Positions 7,340-11,262 of a stretch of 11,262 nucleotides of DNA are shown here, in pieces. Position 1 is the stretch's first letter. Each line of letters starts with the position of its first letter. The stretch comes from Acidobacteriota bacterium (GTDB lineage Bacteria > Acidobacteriota > Vicinamibacteria > Vicinamibacterales > UBA823): contig PAWT01000018.1 in NCBI GenBank assembly GCA_002714165.1, positions 30,320 to 41,581 of the forward strand, in the 5' to 3' direction. Below the pieces are notes generated by a model. The model was not told the DNA's origin. It saw only the letters and a list, made by a program, of their open reading frames with translations, and made no database searches. Both the position numbers and the translations under genes were made by a program.

Positions 7340-8569
7340 ATGAAGTCCCGTTCGGTAGGACGCAAAGGATCGTTGAAGGTAGCCCATCGATCTGAAGATT
7401 ATGGGTTTTCTTCGGTTGAGGATGCAGTGGCAGCGTTCCGTTCGGGCAGGATGATTATTGTGGTTGATGATGAGGATCGCGAGAACGAGGGTGACCTTAC
7501 GATCGCGGCCGACAAGATCACTCCGGAGGCGATTAACTTTATGGCGCGGTACGGTCGCGGGTTAATTTGCATGCCTATGACTACCGAGCGGTTGGATGAA
7601 CTCGATATTCCACTTATGGTGTCGCAGAATACAGCACGTTTTGATACTGCATTCTGCGTTTCGATCGAAGCAAAGGAATTTACGAGTACTGGAATTTCTG
7701 CAGGTGATCGTGCTGCCACGGTGCGAGCTGCTATGGACCCGGAAACGCGTCCCGCAGATTTGGCTAGACCCGGCCACATGTTTCCGCTCCGCGCGCGACC
7801 TGGCGGTGTCCTTGTTCGGTCAGGTCAGACGGAAGCTGCAGTAGATCTCGCACGGATCGCTGGTTTGAACCCAGCCGGCGTTATTTGCGAGATCATGAAC
7901 GATGACGGCACGATGTCGCGTGTACCAGAACTAGCTAAGTTTGCAGGTTTGCATAACCTGCCGATGATCACGATTGCTGACCTGATTAAATATCGAATGG
8001 CGACGGAATGTTTGGTAAAGCGACTCGCGTCGGCAAAGTTGCCAACTGATTTCGGTGAGTTTCGTGTTGTTGCGTATAAGAACATCATCGGGAACGAAAC
8101 CCATGTAGCGATGGTCCGTGGTGAAATAGGAGATGGGCAGGACGTGGTTGTTCGGGTGCACTCCCGCTGCCTGACTGGTGACGTGTTCCATTCCACACGC
8201 TGTCCATGCAGGCGACACCTGGATGCTAGCCTAGCCCGCATTGCTCAAGAGCCTCGCGCCGTGCTGTTATATCTCAACCAGGACAGTCAAGGAATGACTT
8301 TGGCTAATCAGATTCTGGCTTACGAGCTTCAAGACCAGGGTCTTAATTCTGTGGAGGCAAATGAACGTATCGGCGTGACTCCTGACCAGAGAGATTATGG
8401 TATCGGTGCCCAAATTCTGCGTGATCTTGGAGTTCGTTCGATGCGCATATTAACCAATAATCCCCGTAAGTTTGTTGGGTTAGAGGGCTACGGTCTTTCT
8501 ATTATCGAGTCGATTCCGTTCGCGGTTGAGTCTAACGCCGATTCGAGTAGGAACCTGGGTTCCGGCTAG
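7340..8569 (+). CDS. ribBA: RibBA: DHBP synthase / GTP cyclohydrolase II fusion with atypical active-site residues
   Basis: The fusion makes both precursors of lumazine: 3,4-dihydroxy-2-butanone 4-phosphate from ribulose-5-phosphate, and the pyrimidine from GTP. Length is 409 residues, normal for RibBA. The DHBP synthase half (about 23-225) has VVDDEDRENEGDL (41-53), SAGDRAATVRA, RPGHMFPLRA (143-152) and GVICEIMNDDGTM. At 163, where GHTEA is usual with a metal-binding His, it has GQTEA. The GTP cyclohydrolase II half (about 227-395) keeps the zinc cysteines C277-x10-C288-x-C290, Y328, and D349/R351, equivalent to E. coli D126/R128. However, the QEGRxIGL loop reads QDSQGMTL (314-321). A GAGG sequence 9 bases before ATG 7340 supports the start. 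It closes the ribD-ribE-ribBA run. Family membership is certain; full activity of both halves is less so. Confidence 0.9.
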   Translation: MKSRSVGRKGSLKVAHRSEDYGFSSVEDAVAAFRSGRMIIVVDDEDRENEGDLTIAADKITPEAINFMARYGRGLICMPMTTERLDELDIPLMVSQNTARFDTAFCVSIEAKEFTSTGISAGDRAATVRAAMDPETRPADLARPGHMFPLRARPGGVLVRSGQTEAAVDLARIAGLNPAGVICEIMNDDGTMSRVPELAKFAGLHNLPMITIADLIKYRMATECLVKRLASAKLPTDFGEFRVVAYKNIIGNETHVAMVRGEIGDGQDVVVRVHSRCLTGDVFHSTRCPCRRHLDASLARIAQEPRAVLLYLNQDSQGMTLANQILAYELQDQGLNSVEANERIGVTPDQRDYGIGAQILRDLGVRSMRILTNNPRKFVGLEGYGLSIIESIPFAVESNADSSRNLGSG

Positions 8570-8604
8570 CGCGACTCTCTATTGTTCACACCGACTACCG
8601 TCTT

Positions 8605-8639
8605 GAAGTGCGCCATAACTAAATAACCGTGGCCACTTC
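8605..8639. other. stem-loop downstream of ribBA
   Basis: GAAGTG (8605-8610) pairs with CACTTC (8634-8639). After one bulged C (8611), GCCA (8612-8615) pairs with TGGC (8630-8633). This gives ten base pairs around a 14-nt loop, 36 bp after the ribBA stop. No T tract follows, so it is not a classical intrinsic terminator. It could stabilise or end the riboflavin transcript. Pairing is read directly; function is inferred. Confidence 0.5.
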
Positions 8640-8653
8640 CACCTGTTCCGTCG

Positions 8654-8683
8654 TTGACAGGTTGGCTAAGGCTAGACTACGAT
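8654..8683 (+). promoter_or_regulatory. candidate sigma70-type promoter for the rpsP operon
   Basis: A perfect TTGACA (8654-8659) is followed after 18 bp by TACGAT (8678-8683), which matches the -10 consensus at four of six positions. Transcription would start near 8690, leaving a leader of about 75 nt before rpsP. The -35 region lies within a short inverted repeat (8641-8662). No other promoter in the 195-bp gap is as good. Confidence 0.45.
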
Positions 8684-8764
8684 AAACGATTGTTTGTGAG
8701 TGGCTTACAGTAATTCTAGCCTGCTCTTATCTAGTTGCTGAGTAATTGAAAAAGGGTTGTTGGT

Positions 8765-9043
8765 ATGTTGTCGATACGTATGCGTCGTGTGGGATCAAAA
8801 AAACAGCCGTTTTATCGTGTAGTCGTCTTAGATTCAGCAAAGGCAACGGATGGTCGATTCGTAGAGATTCTCGGCTACTACAATCCGAGGACCGATCCTG
8901 AAACTATTGAGTTGGATCGAGAGCGGCTGGCTCACTGGGTGAAACGAGGGGCTCGAGCATCTGACACGGTCAGAACGCTTATTAAACGCCATCCGATTGC
9001 CGTTGCAGAAGCTGAGGAAGATGCGGAGGCGGTGACGTCGTGA
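8765..9043 (+). CDS. rpsP: 30S ribosomal protein S16
   Basis: S16 is a small primary-binding protein of the 30S subunit that contacts 16S rRNA. The 92-residue product matches the family along its whole length: IRMRRVGSKKQPFYRVVV near the N-terminus, DGRFVEILGYYNPR in the middle, and LAHWVKRGARASDTVRTLI. A short acidic tail (EAEEDAEA) follows. ATG 8765 is preceded by AGGG about ten bases upstream and gives the expected short N-terminus. It is the first gene of the rpsP-khpA-rimM-trmD-rplS run and follows a 195-bp gap that contains the candidate promoter. Its stop overlaps the khpA GTG start. Confidence 0.97.
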   Translation: MLSIRMRRVGSKKQPFYRVVVLDSAKATDGRFVEILGYYNPRTDPETIELDRERLAHWVKRGARASDTVRTLIKRHPIAVAEAEEDAEAVTS

Positions 9044-9300
9044 GCCGGGCCAGGACACTCGTCGAAGTTGTTGCGAGAGCACTGGCGGAACTGCCTGAGG
9101 AAGTGAGCGTTTCTGAAACTCCCGGTCAAGATTCAGAATTGATCGAACTGTTTACGGCACCCGGCGATCTAGGAAGGATGATCGGTCGGAGGGGGCGTAC
9201 CGCTGCTGCCTTTCGCACACTGGCATCGGTAGCCGCTGAAAAGGAAGGTTGCAACGTGACGGTCGAGTTTCGTGACGGGTCGCCCAATGACGGACGGTGA
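9040..9300 (+). CDS. khpA: KhpA-type KH-domain RNA-binding protein
   Basis: This 86-residue single KH-domain protein belongs to the KhpA/YlqC family (formerly UPF0109), cytoplasmic RNA-binding proteins found beside rpsP in many bacteria. The GXXG nucleic-acid-binding loop is visible in GRMIGRRGRTA, with G49-R50-R51-G52. VEFRDG near the C-terminus is the last strand. The start is GTG at 9040, overlapping the rpsP TGA as GTGA. In Gram-positive bacteria KhpA pairs with KhpB and influences cell size and small-RNA binding; whether that holds here is unknown. The 3' end overlaps rimM by 14 bp. Confidence 0.92.
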   Translation: MSRARTLVEVVARALAELPEEVSVSETPGQDSELIELFTAPGDLGRMIGRRGRTAAAFRTLASVAAEKEGCNVTVEFRDGSPNDGR

Positions 9301-9850
9301 CGAACGTTTACTCGAATGGGCGGTCGTGGGTCGGATAGCGCGTACACACGGTCGTTCGGGTCAGGTCATCGTGAATCCTGAAACGGACTTTCAACATCAG
9401 CGCTTTAGAGTAGGCGTTGTGTTCCTTGTCCGCTCCGAAGACCGAGTTAGTCGAGCGACTGTGACTTCGGTAAGATTTCACCAAGGGCGTCCGATTCTGG
9501 GTTTTGAAGGGGTCGAAACGATCGATGCAGCGGAGATTTACGTTGGTGCTGAGTTGAGAGTGCCCTTATCAGAGCTGCAACCGTTACCGACTGATATGTT
9601 TTATCACCACGACCTTATCGGGTGTTCCGTCCGGATGCCTGACGGGATGGTTCTTGGTTCGGTCGCTGCTGTTCAGGGAAATGCCGAGAATAGTCGGCTT
9701 GTTATCCGAACAGCAACAGAGGAAGTGTTGGTGCCTCTGGTTGCTGATATCTGTCAGCAGATAAATGTTGCTGATAGGACTATTGAGATCGATCCGCCTG
9801 AGGGGCTGCTGGAGTTGAATGCTATGAGCCGACCGCGGAGCATGGGATGA
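9287..9850 (+). CDS. rimM: ribosome maturation factor RimM
   Basis: RimM binds S19 and the 16S rRNA head region during 30S maturation. The 187-residue protein has the N-terminal RimM domain (WAVVGRIARTHGRSGQVIV, then FEGVETIDAAEIYVG) and the C-terminal PRC barrel, beginning FYHHDLIGCSVRM and ending LVPLVADICQQINV and IDPPEGLLEL. ATG 9287 is preferred. A GTG 15 bases upstream at 9272 is also possible, but both lie inside khpA, so the start is coupled to the preceding gene either way. The length is slightly above the usual 170-180 because of a short tail after GLLEL. The stop overlaps the trmD start as ATGA. Context and motifs agree. Confidence 0.94.
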   Translation: MTDGDERLLEWAVVGRIARTHGRSGQVIVNPETDFQHQRFRVGVVFLVRSEDRVSRATVTSVRFHQGRPILGFEGVETIDAAEIYVGAELRVPLSELQPLPTDMFYHHDLIGCSVRMPDGMVLGSVAAVQGNAENSRLVIRTATEEVLVPLVADICQQINVADRTIEIDPPEGLLELNAMSRPRSMG

Positions 9851-10599
9851 AAATTGACGTCGTCACAATCTTTCCGGAAACTGTCCAAGGATTGCTTAGG
9901 GAAGGTGTAGTGCGGCGTGCTATCGATAGAGACCTTGTTGAAGTACAAATTCATGATTTGCGTGACTATAGCGATGACCGGCACCGTAGTGTGGACGATG
10001 TTCCATATGGTGGCGGCCCAGGAATGGTATTAAAGTGCGAACCACTCTTTCGTGCTATCAGTGCGATAGAAGACAGCGTTGGGTTGCCGGAAGCTGTGGT
10101 GTTAATGTCGCCACAGGGAAAACGATTTGCGCACCCCGATGCTCAGCGCCTAAGCCGTTTGTCACATTTTGTTGTGCTCTGTGGTCGGTACGAGGGCGTT
10201 GACGAACGGGTTAGAGAATCCATTGTAACCGAAGAGCTATCGATCGGAGACTACGTGCTAACGGGTGGGGAGCTGCCTGCGTTAGTAATCATTGATGCTG
10301 TGGCTAGGCTAGTGCCAGGGGTTGTGGGAAACGCTCGTTCGGTTGAAAGTGAGTCCTTTGTGCGGGGCTTACTCGACTTTCCGCAGTACACGCGGCCTGC
10401 GGAAGCGAGAGCGCTGAGGGTGCCGGAGACTTTACTATCGGGTCATCATAAGGAAATCTCTAGATGGAGGAAGCGGGAGGCAGTACGACGCACTTTAAAT
10501 CGTCGTCCTGATCTACTTGCTCAGGCTTCTCTCGATGATGAGGAACGCGCCATTCTTCAAGAGCTATTGACGGAAAGGGCGAAGGGGGCAGGAGTATGA
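9847..10599 (+). CDS. trmD: tRNA (guanine-N1-)-methyltransferase
   Basis: TrmD methylates G37 at N1 in tRNAs using S-adenosylmethionine, preventing frameshifting. The 250-residue protein is a trefoil-knot SPOUT enzyme: [11 protein letters not shown] at the start, [34 protein letters not shown] (C112 to V122) and [15 protein letters not shown] of the knot that binds cofactor. [10 protein letters not shown] contains D177, the equivalent of the catalytic Asp169 of E. coli. The C-terminal tRNA-binding region includes [14 protein letters not shown]. The start ATG 9847 overlaps the rimM stop as ATGA, and its own TGA overlaps the rplS ATG in the same way. All key residues I can place are intact. Confidence 0.97.
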   Translation: MKIDVVTIFPETVQGLLREGVVRRAIDRDLVEVQIHDLRDYSDDRHRSVDDVPYGGGPGMVLKCEPLFRAISAIEDSVGLPEAVVLMSPQGKRFAHPDAQRLSRLSHFVVLCGRYEGVDERVRESIVTEELSIGDYVLTGGELPALVIIDAVARLVPGVVGNARSVESESFVRGLLDFPQYTRPAEARALRVPETLLSGHHKEISRWRKREAVRRTLNRRPDLLAQASLDDEERAILQELLTERAKGAGV

Positions 10600-10952
10600 A
10601 CGCGGTCGTCGAAACTATCGAACGGGGCCAGTTGGTAGAGCGGCCAGTAATGCAGTCTGGCGATACCGTAAGGGTTCACGTAAAGGTCCGTGAGGGTGAG
10701 AAGGAGCGCGTTCAGATATTTGAGGGTGTGGTCATTGCTCAACATCGAGGCGGCGCTCGGGCGACATTCACTGTCCGCAAAGTATCGTTTGGACAAGGAG
10801 TTGAACGGATCTTTCCTCTACATTCTCCCATTGTCGATCGCATTGAAATCGTAAGATCGGCGCGAGTACGCCGCTCGAAGTTGTATTATTTGCGAGAACT
10901 TCGAGGGAAGGCCGCCAGAATGCGCGAGCGGAAGCCGAAACCCAAGGCCTGA
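10596..10952 (+). CDS. rplS: 50S ribosomal protein L19
   Basis: L19 sits at the 30S-50S interface of the ribosome. The 118-residue product is collinear with bacterial L19: [47 protein letters not shown], and [19 protein letters not shown] short basic tail (KPKPKA) follows. ATG 10596 overlaps the trmD stop as ATGA, with GGGGGCAGGAG just upstream as a plausible ribosome binding site. The order rimM-trmD-rplS is one of the most conserved in bacteria and supports the assignment. About 50 bp separate it from rnhB; I see no convincing terminator between them. Confidence 0.97.
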   Translation: MNAVVETIERGQLVERPVMQSGDTVRVHVKVREGEKERVQIFEGVVIAQHRGGARATFTVRKVSFGQGVERIFPLHSPIVDRIEIVRSARVRRSKLYYLRELRGKAARMRERKPKPKA

Positions 10953-11002
10953 ACCTCCTCCCCCGTTTGGCACTCAGGCGACCAAAGCCAAGAATCGCTG
11001 GG

Positions 11003-11262
11003 ATGCCCAGACCTACTGCTCGTCGTACAATCGAGAACGCCATTAGACGTTTGGGTTTCGCACGGGTAGCCGGGGTCGATGAAGTTGGGCGCGGGTGTCT
11101 AGCCGGTCCATTGGTTGCTGCAGTCGTCGTCCTAAATCCCGACCGTCACATTCCGGGTGTTTGTGACTCAAAGCTTTTATCTGCCTCTGCTCGCGAGTGT
11201 CTGTATGAAGAAATCACTTCCCTGGCAGACGGATGGAGCGTTGGTTGGGCGAGTCCCATCGT
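11003..11262 (+). CDS. rnhB: ribonuclease HII, N-terminal part (runs off right edge)
   Basis: RNase HII cuts the RNA strand of RNA-DNA hybrids and removes single ribonucleotides from DNA. The visible 86 residues include [19 protein letters not shown] (22-40), whose D26 and E27 are the first two metal-binding catalytic residues. The conserved block [13 protein letters not shown] and the AS segment near the edge (WSVGWASPI) follow. ATG 11003 is chosen because it leaves a normal lead-in helix. The frame stays open upstream to near the rplS stop, with a TTG at 10967 and a CTG at 10949 as alternatives. The protein continues past the window, so the remaining catalytic Asp residues are not seen. The position after rplS is common for this gene. 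Confidence 0.93.
   Translation, partial: MPRPTARRTIENAIRRLGFARVAGVDEVGRGCLAGPLVAAVVVLNPDRHIPGVCDSKLLSASARECLYEEITSLADGWSVGWASPI

Noticed and set aside
8570..8764. tRNA or other known small RNA in the ribBA-rpsP gap
   Set aside because: Inverted repeats are present but there is no T-loop GGTTCGA-type sequence or acceptor/anticodon arrangement.

Overview
The window reads as bacterial chromosome carrying core housekeeping genes. By eye the G+C content is a little above 50 percent, the genes are densely packed on the plus strand, and many stop/start codons overlap (ATGA, GTGA). The gene order rpsP-khpA-rimM-trmD-rplS-rnhB is widely conserved. Together with a fused ribBA, a pgpA-cinA-thpR-plsY-gpsA block and a nearby formimidoyltransferase, it suggests a free-living bacterium. 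An Acidobacteriota-like or related Gram-negative lineage is my best guess, but that is weak inference. I see no phage genes, insertion sequences, CRISPR arrays, tRNAs or rRNAs.

Layout. (1) 1-394, minus strand: the N-terminal third or so of glutamate formimidoyltransferase (histidine degradation, one-carbon metabolism), running off the left edge. (2) 395-557: divergent intergenic region with a good sigma70-type promoter facing right. (3) 558-1406: an RDD-family membrane protein with an N-terminal four-cysteine zinc ribbon. (4) 1520-5471: pgpA, cinA, thpR, plsY and gpsA, nearly all overlapping. GpsA makes glycerol-3-phosphate, PlsY acylates it and PgpA dephosphorylates phosphatidylglycerophosphate, so three of the five act in phospholipid synthesis. 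CinA (pyridine-nucleotide repair) and ThpR (RNA 2',3'-cyclic phosphodiesterase family) are passengers in the same unit. (5) 5637-8569: ribD, ribE and ribBA, which cover riboflavin synthesis except lumazine synthase (ribH). (6) 8570-8764: an intergenic region with several inverted repeats and a candidate promoter. (7) 8765-11262: the ribosomal protein S16 / tRNA methyltransferase / L19 operon, with rnhB cut by the right edge.

Nothing here looks like a new defence, mobile or secretion system. The points most worth checking are departures from textbook active-site signatures in the riboflavin enzymes: RibBA has Gln where the metal-binding His of DHBP synthase is expected and a rewritten GTP cyclohydrolase II loop, and the RibD reductase domain lacks its usual signature residues. 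The structured DNA between ribBA and rpsP and the uncharacterised zinc-ribbon/RDD protein also merit a look.
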